45,966 bases of DNA, from contig CAUYUJ010021164.1 of the NCBI GenBank assembly GCA_963575745.1, positions 75,001 through 120,966 of the forward strand. The letters are read 5' to 3'. Source of the DNA: Prorocentrum cordatum. Its lineage: Eukaryota; Sar; Dinophyceae; Prorocentrales; Prorocentraceae. This document shows positions 30,071-39,984 of the stretch, piece after piece; position 1 is the stretch's first letter, and each line of letters opens with the position of its first letter. The notes beneath the pieces are model-generated. The model was not told the DNA's origin and did no database searches. It saw nothing but the letters and a program-made list of their open reading frames with translations. The translations under genes and the position numbers were made by a program.

Positions 30071-30660
30071 AAGCTCACCGAGGTGCCCGAGCGCGAAGCA
30101 GAATGACGAGAACGGCGTGGTTCGTAATGACCGACATCATAGCGGACGGGTGTGGCGGCAGCCTGGCTGTCAACAGCGCCCGAGTGTGAAGCACAATGCT
30201 GGTTGCCGTGTGCAGTGCGAATCCAACTGCTACGCCGAAACTTTCGACCCTCGTCCTCCGCCAGTTTACCTTGCCAACCTCCAGCGTCCATCGTCCGACT
30301 TTGCACGTCCGCCTCCACCTCCGCCTATCGACCTCCAGCCTCCACCAGCTCAGCACCCCGACGGGGGCGGACTCTTGCGTGCGACTGTCCACCCCCGCCT
30401 CCACCTATCGAACTCCAGCGTCCACTAACTCAGCGCGCCGGCCCTTAGCATCCAGCGCCCGACTCTCCGGCGTTACTTCGCCAGCGCTTGTGCCGGCATC
30501 GACGCCAGCGCCTGTGCCGCCTCCAATTCCGACGCCTAGTGCAGCTGCGACGCCCGACTCCGCGTCGGCGCCAACGCTTGTTGGGCCGCAGCTGCGTGGC
30601 TGGAGCTCGGGGGGCAAAACCTGCCCCCCTCCGCAGTGAGCGCGTCAAAATGTAACGGAA
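30071..30660 (+). other. Pro-rich spacer within the LINE region
   Basis: Frames are Pro/Ser/Thr-rich (PPVYLANLQ, APASTPAPVPP). They probably belong to the low-complexity region that follows. No domain is recognised. Confidence 0.35.
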
Positions 30661-30663
30661 ACG

Positions 30664-31506
30664 GTGCGCGCGAAGGGGCTGGAGGGCGAGGAGAAAGAGA
30701 AGAAGGAGGCCGCGGGGAGATGCAGTGCAAACGGCGGCGTATTTGCTGCTCCGTGCACGCCGGCGCCGGCGCCGACGCCAGCGCCCACATTGGCGCCTGC
30801 GCCGGCGCCGGCGCCAGCACCTTCGCCGGAACCAACGTCTGCGCCTGCGCCAGTGCCAGCGCATGCGCCGGCGCCGACGCCGGCGCCGACGCCAGCGCCA
30901 ACGCCGCCTGAGCTGACACCAAGGCTGGCGCCTACACCAGAACCGGAGCCAGCATCGACACCATCCCCAGCGCCGACGCCTACGCCGGCGCCGACGTCAA
31001 CGCTGACGCCAGCACCAGCGCCTGCGCCTGCGCGGGCACCCGCGCCAGGGCCTACACCAGCACCCGCGCCAGCACCGACGCCAGCACCAACGCCAGATCC
31101 AACGCCAGCGCCGACATACGCACCGACGCAAGATTCAACGCCTGCGCCTGCGCCAGCACAAACGCCAGCGCATATACCCTGGCCTGCGCCAGCGTCGACG
31201 CCAGCGCCAATCCCTGCAGCTACGCTGGCACCTGGGGCGGCATATGCACTTGCGCCTACATCAGCGCCGCCGCCGCCTGCGCCAGCCCATGCGCCAGCGC
31301 GTATGCCCAGGCCTGCGCGGGCATCGACGCCAGCGCCAATCCCTGCAGCTACGCTGGCACCTGGGGCGGCAGATGCGCCTGTGCCTACATCAGTGCCGAC
31401 GCCAGTCCCAGCGCCGGCGCCCGCGCCAGCGCCGACGCCAGCGCCGACGCCAGCACGAATGCCAGCGCCTACGCCAACGCTGGCGCCAGCTCCGACGACA
31501 GCGTGA
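30664..31506 (+). CDS. Pro/Ala/Thr-repeat open frame
   Basis: This 280-codon frame starts with a short charged segment (MRAKGLEGEEKEKKEAAG) and then consists of PAPTPAP repeats for about 240 residues. The DNA is a GCGCCNACGCCA minisatellite, and the other strand also reads open (Gly/Ala/Val repeats), so coding is not proven. If translated it would be an extended proline-rich linker or surface-type protein. A 129-bp direct duplication lies inside it (31206 and 31335 landmarks, GCCAATCCCTGCAGC). Confidence 0.3.
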   Translation: MRAKGLEGEEKEKKEAAGRCSANGGVFAAPCTPAPAPTPAPTLAPAPAPAPAPSPEPTSAPAPVPAHAPAPTPAPTPAPTPPELTPRLAPTPEPEPASTPSPAPTPTPAPTSTLTPAPAPAPARAPAPGPTPAPAPAPTPAPTPDPTPAPTYAPTQDSTPAPAPAQTPAHIPWPAPASTPAPIPAATLAPGAAYALAPTSAPPPPAPAHAPARMPRPARASTPAPIPAATLAPGAADAPVPTSVPTPVPAPAPAPAPTPAPTPARMPAPTPTLAPAPTTA

Positions 31507-31509
31507 AAG

Positions 31510-31881
31510 ATGCGCAGTGCAGCCGCGCGGCCAGGCAGCCACCTCCGCCTCAGCCGCGCGAGGGCCCGCGGCTCCACGCGGGGCCAGCGGCTCCGCGACC
31601 GGGGCCATCAGCTCCGCGCGGGGCACCGCGACTGGGACCAGCAGTGCGACGCCACGTCGCTGAACATCACGACGGGGATCAACAGCTCCACTGGTAAAAC
31701 AGCGACCCGGGCCAGCAATCCGTCGTCGACGGCCATTCGTGGAGCAGGCAGCGGGGCGATGGCCACGTCGCCAAGCAACGCGACGGGGAGGAACAATTCC
31801 ACGCGGAGCACCACGACTGGGACCAGCAGTTCGATGTCGGCATCCAGTCGTTCCGACGCCGGCGCCGGGGCCAGGGCCTCT
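31510..31881 (+). repeat. Ser/Thr-type minisatellite, about 40-45 bp
   Basis: GCGACGGGGAYCAACAG-like and GCGACYGGGACCAGCAG-like blocks alternate and translate as TTGTNSST-like repeats. It is probably non-coding or a low-complexity extension of the preceding frame. Confidence 0.45.
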
Positions 31882-32430
31882 TGAGCTTCTGCGGCTTCAT
31901 GGCGTGAGCCTCGATCCCATTGCTTCCTCACCTCCACGCTGCTCTCTACGGGTCTTCCGCTGTGCTGTCCCTTTTCCCTCTTTCCATTGCGTGCAGGCCA
32001 CTGCGTTGCAACTCGCGGCCCGACGGGGGCGCGGGCGGCTGTTGCTCCCCGAGTGTCCAGCGCTCGTCCGTTAGCGTGGCCGTCCTGCAATGCTACTTTA
32101 TTTCATGCGTCGCTATTTTTTTTCCTGCTCCTGTTCCTTCCCCCCTCTTCTCCTCATTGGCGTGCTCGAATGGGATCGAGCGCGCTGTGCGTTGCCGCTT
32201 GGTCGACCGGCATGGGTGGATTTGTGACTTGCTTAGGTCAATTGACCACAAATGCGTCGGTTTAGGTTTGCGCCTTTTCTCTTTCCCCGCCGCCGCGTGA
32301 TTGCAGCGACGCGAGGAGAAGTGTGCCGCGCGCGGCGCGTCTGTCCAGGTTCCCCTCCTTTCGTCCTCCTCTTCCTTCGCCTCTGCTTTCCCGTTCCCGG
32401 GTGTGCGTGGCGCCAATTGTTGCCGCTCAT
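31882..32430. other. Spacer without a recognised gene
   Basis: Short frames only. No motifs. Confidence 0.4.
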
Positions 32431-32439
32431 GCGGCTTCT

Positions 32440-33735
32440 AGTTTCCGCAATTTCAGTTCTTTAGAGTTGTGCCGCCCGTCTGGTGGGGTAATTTGTGTTA
32501 CCGCAGCTGATGTGGGAGCTCGCAAGCGTGGTTGATCATGGAGTTGGGGCTCCCTTGCGAGGAAAAAACAGGATGGGGTGGTTCTTTGGATCGTCGCGCA
32601 GCGCGAGCGTGCGCGCGTGCTCGCGCTGGCACGCAGACGTGCGCGTGTGATTAGCTATTCGCCACGGCACATATTAGCAGCAATGCGTGCGCCGGGCACG
32701 TGCGTTGGCGCGCTGGTTGGGCGCGCGCCGCGCTCGCGGCGGCCGCCTGCTGAGATGCAGAGCTGGTGGAGCAGTGTGGTCGCTCATGTCAGCAGTCGTT
32801 CTCAACCAGCGCGGCTGCGCTGCCTTCTGGATTCCAAAGCGACCCCTGGGTCGCGGGTGTCAGAACGCGTGGGGGACGTGGCGCCAGAGTATGATAACGA
32901 GAGCGGACAATGTTTCTATCAGTTCATGCGGTCCACGGGACAATGTGCAGCGGCTACGTTCCTACCTTCGTTTTTTGGAGTACACGGGGCCTGGTTGCCC
33001 CCCGCGGCCCGCGGGCAGGGCCCTAGGCACCGAATTGATTACGTTGCGGTCCCCCTGGGCCAACTGCCAAATGTGGCGAACCAAGGGGTGGGCATCGACC
33101 TTGACTTGTCGATGAGATGTTGGGACCATTTGGCGGTTTCAGCTGACGCGCGTGCGTGCCGTGCAGAACGTCGCGGGCCATCCGTCACTTGGACTAGGCC
33201 CCGACATTCTGTCACAAAATATGAGGACCCCGACTGTCTGCAGAAGTTTGAAGCAGAGTTGCGCAGGGTGCCCCATTCCCCCTTTTCAACCCATCCTGAC
33301 GACCACGCGGAGCATTTCAACGCTCACATCTTGAGAGCGGCTGAGCTTGCCTTCCTGCCCAAGATTCCGGAGAGTGGCCGTCAACCACGCAGCAGTTGGA
33401 TTTCCCAGGGTTTCCTCAAACTCATGAATCAGCGAACGCACGGACGACGAGCGTTGCGGGCCTTGCGGGCCCAAGTATCCACTATGCTACTGGCGGGTGT
33501 GTGTGCGGCGTGGGCGTCGGACGGTGCTTCAGAGGGGGGTGGTCTTGCTTGCGTACGCCACGATGACGACTTGCGAATCGGGACGGGCCCTCATACCATG
33601 CCCTGCTCCAGTGCTGCCGCCGCGTCGCTGACGCAGCCGACCAGGTGCGCGATGCTACCGAGGCCTTTACGGTGCCACTGGAGACTCCACAAGGTAAGCT
33701 CACACTGCCCCCCTTCGAACAAGACCGCATCGTAG
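32440..33735 (+). pseudogene. LINE APE endonuclease, middle and C-terminal part
   Basis: The apurinic-type endonuclease nicks target DNA to prime reverse transcription. An N-terminal remnant (SLELCRPSGGVICVTAADVG) ends in a TGA near 32535. From 32569 the frame is open: QDGVVLWIVAQ, SPRHILAAMRAPG, then LLDSKATPGS where the family has Asp-x-Asn but this copy has Asp-Ser-Lys, then VGDVAPEYDNESGQCFYQF, a HRIDYVAVPL motif (codons from 33028) and WDHLAV with the final catalytic Asp-His pair (33124-33129). The linker toward the reverse transcriptase follows (PRSSWISQGFLKLMNQRTHG). The changed Asn predicts loss of cutting activity. Confidence 0.7.
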
Positions 33736-34158
33736 GACTGCGATGCCTAGGGCGCTTGCCGACATCATTCGAGCTAGCCGAGATCCCCCGTGGCTTTCGG
33801 TTTCAGCTGGACATGGTATGTCGCTTCTACTACGCTTGGCTTGGTTTCCTGTCGATTGCTAGTTGCGTATTTCTCACAGCAGCCACGTGCGTCATGCGAC
33901 AGTCTACTGGGCAGGACACAGCATGGCATTGCGCTGACACAGCAAAGGTGGTGCGCTCGGCCTAGGACCGCCGTCAGTTTGCAGAGGCGCGCGCAGCCTT
34001 GCGACGCGTGGGTGCAGGCTCGAAGCGACGGCGATTTGAGTGCATGCTACTGGCGTTGCAGGATCTGACAGGATGAGCAGTGGTATCTGAGCAGCTGGTA
34101 GCACGAAGATGGCAGCAATATTCTACAGGATTGGAGCTGGCAGCCGCCCAACCCGTCA
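33736..34158 (+). other. Decayed linker between endonuclease and reverse transcriptase
   Basis: Coding-like fragments in changing frames, such as PPFEQDRIVGLRCLGRLPTS near 33700-33760. No domain can be named. Confidence 0.4.
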
Positions 34159-35640
34159 GTGACGTGGCCATGTGCGCAGGTTACTTTGGACGCGCGCTGT
34201 ATGCGCGCATGCAGATCGATCCTGTCTGTCTTGCTGCCGTCCCCATCACTCTCTGATTTTCAGTGGTCGTGCCGCCAAGCTCGGAAGTCGGCGCCTGGAT
34301 GTGATGGACTTGCAGGAGGCCTCGTGAGGGCCCATCCCAGGGTCAGCGCAGAATATTCTTATCCCCTGCAACTTAAGTTTGCGTTGGCCTTGGTGGGGCC
34401 GGTACGCTGGAAAGGGGGTTGCTACCGCGGCCTCGTCAAATCCGGACTAGCCGAGCCCTTTCAGTGTGCGAGTTCCAGAATCATCCTTGTGTCGTCTCAG
34501 ATTGGCAAGGGCTCCGGACGGTTCCTACGGACCCGTTTGCTTCCCTTCCTGGACGCAGAGGCTAGGGAGACACAGTTCGGGGGACTACCATGCAGAGGGG
34601 CCGCGCGGGCGTCCCTTGTGCTGAGGGCGGCCCAAGCGCTGGCCAAACTCAAGAAGCTGTTTTTTGGGGCGCTTTTTCTTGGACGTCGTGCAAGTCTTCC
34701 ACAGGGTCATTCGGAAACCTGTGGTGCGCGCCCGCCGCGAAACCGACCTCGACGACCTCGCCGTGGCGGATGTATCGTTACGTCAACGGTCATTCTTCCC
34801 AGGACAACCACTCGCGGATGTATCGTTTGAGATGCAGATGGCCAGCTGTATGCGGGAAGTGCGTGAGCGTATGCATGAAGAAGGCTATCCGTACTCACTG
34901 CCTCGGACAGTCAGGCCCATAACCCTAGGTGAGCTCATGCATGGTGCCATTGGAGAGCCCCGGGCAGAGGCCCCCCTGATTGACATCTCATGCGCCGACG
35001 ATATAACAGTTATCCGGATCATGCCTGTCGCGCAGTTTATGCGTGCACTGTCCAGGTCAGTGGTGTTTGTGTCGGAGACATTTGCATAGCGGGGGCATAA
35101 GTTGAACGTTGGGCCGTCCAAGACGGCAGGTCTCATTTTGTGGCGCGGCCAGGGTGCCAGCAGACGCGACATGCAGCATGGCGCGAGCATGGCGGGCACA
35201 TCACGGGCACGTCGGACATGCTTGGAACCGTGAGCGCGCCCATAGTGCGCAACTGCATACATCTGGGCTCGGTGTCCGACGCAGGAGCGTCGATGACGTC
35301 AGAGATGCGTTATCGTGCTGCATCCACCGCGCCCTCTCCAAGTGCTACGTAGGCGCGTCTTTGCGGCTGGTGGTCGTTCCCTGCATCGCGGACGTTTGCT
35401 TGCTGACGGTCTCGTCAGTTCAGGGCGACTATGCAATGCAGGGGCTTGGCCTACGCTCGCGACAGCTGAGGCCAAGTTAGCGTATGTAGAGATCATGAAG
35501 ATATACCGTGCTGCCGCGCGTGCCCGCTTCCAAGGGGAGGTCTTCCAGGTTTCTGACAAGGTGGCCCTGGCCCAAATACAGAGACCCTCCACAGATATCG
35601 CGCTACGGGCTGCTAGGCTACCATACAAGGCCTAAGTTGG
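34159..35640 (+). pseudogene. LINE reverse transcriptase, decayed
   Basis: The reverse transcriptase copies element RNA into DNA at the nicked target. Seen in order: KSAPGCDGLAG (fingers), VRWKGGCYRGL, ASSRIILVSSQIGKG, ETQFGGLPCRGAARASL (the QxGG block), LFLDVVQVFHRVIR (motif A, Asp codon 34682) and ISCADDITVI (motif C, CADD at 34991-35002). Motif A is reached only by dropping one T from the T5 run at 34673-34677. A TAG at 35087-35089 interrupts before RGHKLNVGPSKTAGLILW. The thumb then continues across two more frames (VRNCIHLGSVSDAGASM; RRRVFAAGGRSLHRGRL, VSDKVALAQIQRPSTD). With these breaks it cannot make a full enzyme as it stands. Confidence 0.75.
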
Positions 35641-36231
35641 CCTTTGCTCATGTTTCAGCGGAGTGGAGTGCAGCCAGCGACGATGAGCAGAAACGACGGC
35701 GTACGACCATGGGCCAGTGGATTCAGGACCTTACACAACTGCGACGGTCAGTCAAACAGTGTCAGGATCTCCCACTCCCACTCCCAGCCGATGACCTCAG
35801 CTCTGGGGAGTCGCTCATTCGGCGCAGTCAACTGGCATGGAAGCGCAGCCTACGCCTTGGATTGCACGCGCGCGCAGCATCAGAGCAGATGTGCATTGGC
35901 GCAGCACACCGAGTCGCTTGTCTTCGCAGGGGTGCATGCTGCGGGAGTGCCCCGCCGTGTGTACACAGGCGAGGGTGGACTCATAGTGCAGCCGCCAGCG
36001 AGTGCAGCCGTGACACAGATGGAGTGCCTTTGGTGCGGTGAGGTTTTTGCTCGTCACCGCGCGTCGCGTACGCGCATAGCACGCATGCATCAACAACCCT
36101 TGACGATTGCTCGGGGATTTGCAGGGTTCGACCGGATTTGCCGTACTGAAGTTCAACGCGCGGCCGCATCTGGTCGACCACCTATCTATCGACTCGCCCA
36201 GATGCCTACTCGCCGACATACTAACTAGGGA
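35641..36231 (+). pseudogene. LINE region after reverse transcriptase, C2H2-like finger
   Basis: One frame reads EWSAASDDEQKRRRTTMGQW and SLIRRSQLAWKRSLRLGLH. A second (35644-36228) holds a finger-like motif MECLWCGEVFARHRASRTRI followed by ARMHQ, with two Cys and two His at C2H2-type spacing. In LINEs such fingers sit after the reverse transcriptase and help in nucleic-acid binding. Confidence 0.5.
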
Positions 36232-36662
36232 CAACCCTGCTTACCATCTTCAAACACCTCCCCAGAATACACAAATGGCTAAGCATACCAACCATGTGTG
36301 CATACCACGCGACACGTGATTGTACCTACTACACGCGTGTTCGGGCAATTTTCACAGCTTGCCAGTATCGTTGCGGAGTTGGCCCCGCAGGCGATGCAGA
36401 ACAGGTGCTGCTGGAAAGCGACCCGTATCTATCATTAGGAGGCTTGCGCAGCCCCACTACCCTTTCCGCCTTCCCCTGATCTAGAGGAGGACTGCCCAAC
36501 TGCCCCATGCCCACCGGCGCAGCACGTACACAGGCAAGGCAGCGCAAGGCTGCGCATACATTGCCATCGGCCATGCGTCGCTCAGGATGCTTCATTCCCA
36601 ACCTCTACTGTGGACGGCGACGGCCAGGGGACATTCAGGCATCGCCCGACTGAGCTGAATAC
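36232..36662. other. Spacer in the LINE region
   Basis: No domain was identified. Short frames only. Confidence 0.4.
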
Positions 36663-37445
36663 ATGACGGATTTGTCGGTCTGTGTATTGTTGATCGACAT
36701 CGCCATCACTCCCGTACTAGCCAATATGATGCGTCGTGAGTCCTTGGAGATTTGGGAGGTTTGGAAGGAACGCATTCGTGCACGTCGGGCGGTGTTGTCA
36801 GGCGGGGGGGCCCCAGGTGAGACGCGGTCAGCACTCCGATGGGCCCTCGACATGGGGCCCTCACCATTGCGTTCCCATTGCGATTTCTGGGGCCAAGTGG
36901 CTTTGACCCCGCGACAGATTGAACAGCTCAGGGTGGGGGGCAAACTCCTAGGGGCTATGGTTGAGCTTTTTGCAGTGCACTTGACAGTCGGGACCAGTTG
37001 TTGGATGGGGCACCCTATGCCGCCTAGTTGGAAAGCAGAGGCGGTCAGCTCTTTTCCGTGCCCAGCCCTCAGGGCGGTCGCTGTCTCCCCAGCGGCCACG
37101 ACGACCGACTTTGATCAGTGTGGGCGCGGTCAGGTAGCACGAGCTCCCGCGCGCATGCTGGCACTACGAATGGGCGCATCGCACGACCTTTCATGCGAGA
37201 CGCCAGGGAGAGGGCGCTGCCCGCGTGGACGTGGGGCCCATGAGGTGCTCGTGGGGATCGACTGGGCTTGCAAATATTGGCGCGCTGCCAAACAGAAGAC
37301 ATGCATCTTCGCGTTGTGCCAGGTCATAGCGGACGGTATCATGGGCGCAGTCAACCACGTGCGCGCGTCATGTGAAGCAGCGGAATGGTTGCAGGGTGAA
37401 GGCGGAGGAGGAGCTGCCCCGCGGGTCCTAGGGCGTTCTATGTAG
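36663..37445 (+). CDS. LINE C-terminal domain of unknown function
   Basis: This 260-codon frame has well-mixed protein-like sequence: RRESLEIWEVWKERIRARRA, then LTPRQIEQLRVGGKLLGAMV, FAVHLTVGTSCWMGHPMPPS, TTTDFDQCGRGQVARAPARM and EVLVGIDWACKYWRAAKQKT. The GHP and FDQC motifs with a following LVG recall a domain seen at the ends of some protist retroelement proteins, possibly related to methyltransferase folds. That link is weak and inferred. It lies on the same strand just after the reverse transcriptase region and is intact through its length, which contrasts with the broken enzyme upstream. The ATG at 36663 may be internal to a longer original frame. Confidence 0.5.
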   Translation: MTDLSVCVLLIDIAITPVLANMMRRESLEIWEVWKERIRARRAVLSGGGAPGETRSALRWALDMGPSPLRSHCDFWGQVALTPRQIEQLRVGGKLLGAMVELFAVHLTVGTSCWMGHPMPPSWKAEAVSSFPCPALRAVAVSPAATTTDFDQCGRGQVARAPARMLALRMGASHDLSCETPGRGRCPRGRGAHEVLVGIDWACKYWRAAKQKTCIFALCQVIADGIMGAVNHVRASCEAAEWLQGEGGGGAAPRVLGRSM

Positions 37446-38270
37446 ACTTGGGTCTGTACCTCGGGACAGACGAGACCTGGGCGCCAGATTTCGCTTCCTG
37501 TCCCCTTCCAGGACGGGTCCGTGCGGACGCCCGCGCCATCAGACGCAGAGGGCGCGCATGAGCCAGGGGCCGTTTTCGACCTTGAGGCGATTCCCAGGGG
37601 TCCAGGCCCTGTCGAGGCTTCCGACGAACAACATAATGTTGAAGTTTTAGCCTCTGTCGAAGGGGGCCGCGCGTCTCAGCCAGGTGGCGCGGCGCCCTTC
37701 GTTTCCGCCCTCCCCCCTTCCACGGCCAGCGGGGCTCGCGGGCGAGATCAGGCAGCGGAGTGCGGCGCAGGATCCGCCGAGACAAGCAGATGCCCCCTTG
37801 GACGTCGTAGCCAGATTTCGGCTTTGGAGTGCGAGACTAGCAAATTCAGTCGGGTTGGTCAGCCGGTCAGGTTTGGAGGACGGGGCAGTTCAACAGCAGA
37901 TGCGCGTAGCAGCCGGCCTCGCCCAGGTCGGCGCCAGCTCGACGAATCAGACGCCTTCTCACTTCCATGGCCTCGGGCCATCTGTTTGAGTTGTTCCTCA
38001 GTTCTCGTTCCCGATTCCCCCTCGCCTTGCCCCCCCGCTTCCAGGGGCGGGGGCGCCCAGCGTGGCGGTAGAGTAGCAGCGCGCGCCCGCGCGCGGCCGC
38101 CGCCCCGCACCGTCCACGACGGGTGCCCTCGAGGGAGAGTCGAGCGGCCGCTGCTAACAGTCGAGCCACTAGGATACGCGAGTCGCCACGTTTTGCTTTT
38201 CAGGTCAGAGCGCGGTTTGTGTTCCCCCCCCATCGCCCGCCATGTACTCCGTGCCTCCGCCCGCTAGGAT
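37446..38270 (+). other. LINE 3' region, coding-like fragments
   Basis: A frame at 37521-38267 and another at 37684-37989 (PLDVVARFRLWSARLANSVG) overlap. The second has more protein-like sequence. Either could be the last part of the element. No family recognised. Confidence 0.35.
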
Positions 38271-38640
38271 GAGGAGCGGAGGAGCGGTTGCAGAGGAGTT
38301 GTCGAGACATTTTTCTCGGTCCACGCGCGCGAGTGCTGCGCGTGCTCCTCTTTCCCTTGCGTGTGTACAGTCTGGATTGAATTGTTCTGGCGATCAGGGC
38401 CGTGTCGCCAGCATCTGTCCAGGGCCGCCCCGCGCTTCTGTGCCGCTGCCGCTGACCTGACCATTGTTGACAGGTTTAATTGTAACGGTGCGCTGACTGT
38501 CATTTAACCTTAGGTGCCCGTGCAGAGTGTCCGCAATTATCTCTGCCAGCTGCGTGCCAATTTTTGCTGACAGGTTTTATGCTTCAACATCGTCGCAATC
38601 CAAAATCATCCTTCCTCTTTTTCCCCCCTCTCCCTTCCTC
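38271..38640. other. Spacer after the LINE region
   Basis: TTGACAGGTTTAATTG and TGACAGGTTTTATGC (38465 and 38570) are similar short sequences 105 bp apart. No gene seen. Confidence 0.35.
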
Positions 38641-38649
38641 CTCCTCCGT

Positions 38650-38840
38650 CGGCCACGACGGCGACGACGGCGACGACGTCCACGACGTCGACTACCACAT
38701 CGTCGTCGACGACCACGACGCCACGTCGGCGACGACGGCAGCGACGACGACGGTGACGGCGACCGCGACGACAACGGCTCGACGACGGCGGTGGTGGCGG
38801 CCGCGGCGACGACGGCCGCGGCGGCGACGACGCGCCGATG
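38650..38840 (+). repeat. GAC trinucleotide tract, degenerate
   Basis: GACGACGGC-type repeats with GCG variants. Frames across it are not genes. Confidence 0.85.
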
Positions 38841-39059
38841 GCCAAACGGGAACGCGGCCAGCGACGTCGTCTTCCGCGTGCCCGCCACGGCCGCCCTGGA
38901 TGCCGGCGCGACGGCGTTGCCCATGACCCCGATGGGCGCCGACGAGGTGCTGGGAGCCGCCCCATATCGCCGCTTCCGCTCGATGATAGAGGATCGAAAA
39001 GCGCCTCTCTCAAGTCGTCAATCGTGGAAGCTTCTGCTCGCCTTGGAGAGAACATGTAT

Positions 39060-39135
39060 CGGTTAGCAGCGCCCAACAGCGCTCAATAACTCCAGACAAT
39101 ATTGTCCTATAGCGCCCAACAGCGCCGAATAACGC
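39060..39135 (+). repeat. AGCGCCCAACAGCGC direct repeat
   Basis: AGCGCCCAACAGCGCTCAATA at 39068 and AGCGCCCAACAGCGCCGAATA at 39111 are two close copies about 43 bp apart. Confidence 0.8.
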
Positions 39136-39984
39136 TCAAATTGTCGCCGCTGCTCGGCTCGAGGACCGCTCTTCCGTGCAAGCAAAACCTTCGGCGTAGC
39201 GTGTCGCTCCGCGGGTTCTGGCCCATCGCGCTTCGGCGCAACACGCTATGCGCTTCCCGGTTCCCACGCGTCAACGTCCCGAGCATCTCCCAGCCTCCCT
39301 CCCCGCGGAGCGGAACGATACGCTATCCGCTGGAGTGCAATATTTTCATAGTTTTAGACGACGATCATTTGTGGCCTTATCCAGCATCCCGTTCTCTAGT
39401 TTTTTTTGCTATTGTTGGGCGGCAATGAGGATCTTTAGCTTTGCGTATTTGGATTTCGGCTCCGCTCTATTCGTATTTCGCAGCCGCGCCTGTCGATCGC
39501 CCTGCAAGCCATCCCTTCGCCCGTCCAGGGAACGTTCGCATGACTCACGCATGATGTGGACTCTTGGGGGATAAACAGGAGCATCCACGTCTTCGAGGGG
39601 GTTCGGTAGCTGTCGAGGTTGCAAAGTCGGCGGCCGCAGTTTCAGATCGCGTCGTCCCGCCGACGGCATCGTAGGTCGAGCGCCGTGCGCCGCCGACAGG
39701 GCGACGTTGCGAGCAGCGGCAGAAACACAGTACAGCGGGTGCAGTAGAGGAGCCACAACGCATCAACAGCACCACGAGCAGGACACGGTATCGGGCGATT
39801 GCAGATGTCGAGGCAGGGAGTGGAGAGGGATATGCAGAAACGATCCGGCTTGAATTTCGAGCACGGTCGCAGTCGATTGATTCCGTTGGAAGAGCGTCTC
39901 CCCCAACAAGGAAAACGCACACGCGCGACCATCTAATATCCTTGACGTTTCGCGTTTCCCCGCCAGCTCATACAGAAACGATCC
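39136..39984. other. DNA without a recognisable gene
   Basis: Frames on both strands are short, and none has a motif. Confidence 0.4.

Noticed and set aside
37803-37826. CGTAGCCAGATTTCGGCTTTG resembling the spliced leader
   Set aside because: It lies inside a coding-like LINE frame with no ATG close downstream and needs an insertion to align.
39545-39922. 125-codon minus-strand frame
   Set aside because: Composition and length are what chance gives at this GC, with no leader relic or motif nearby.
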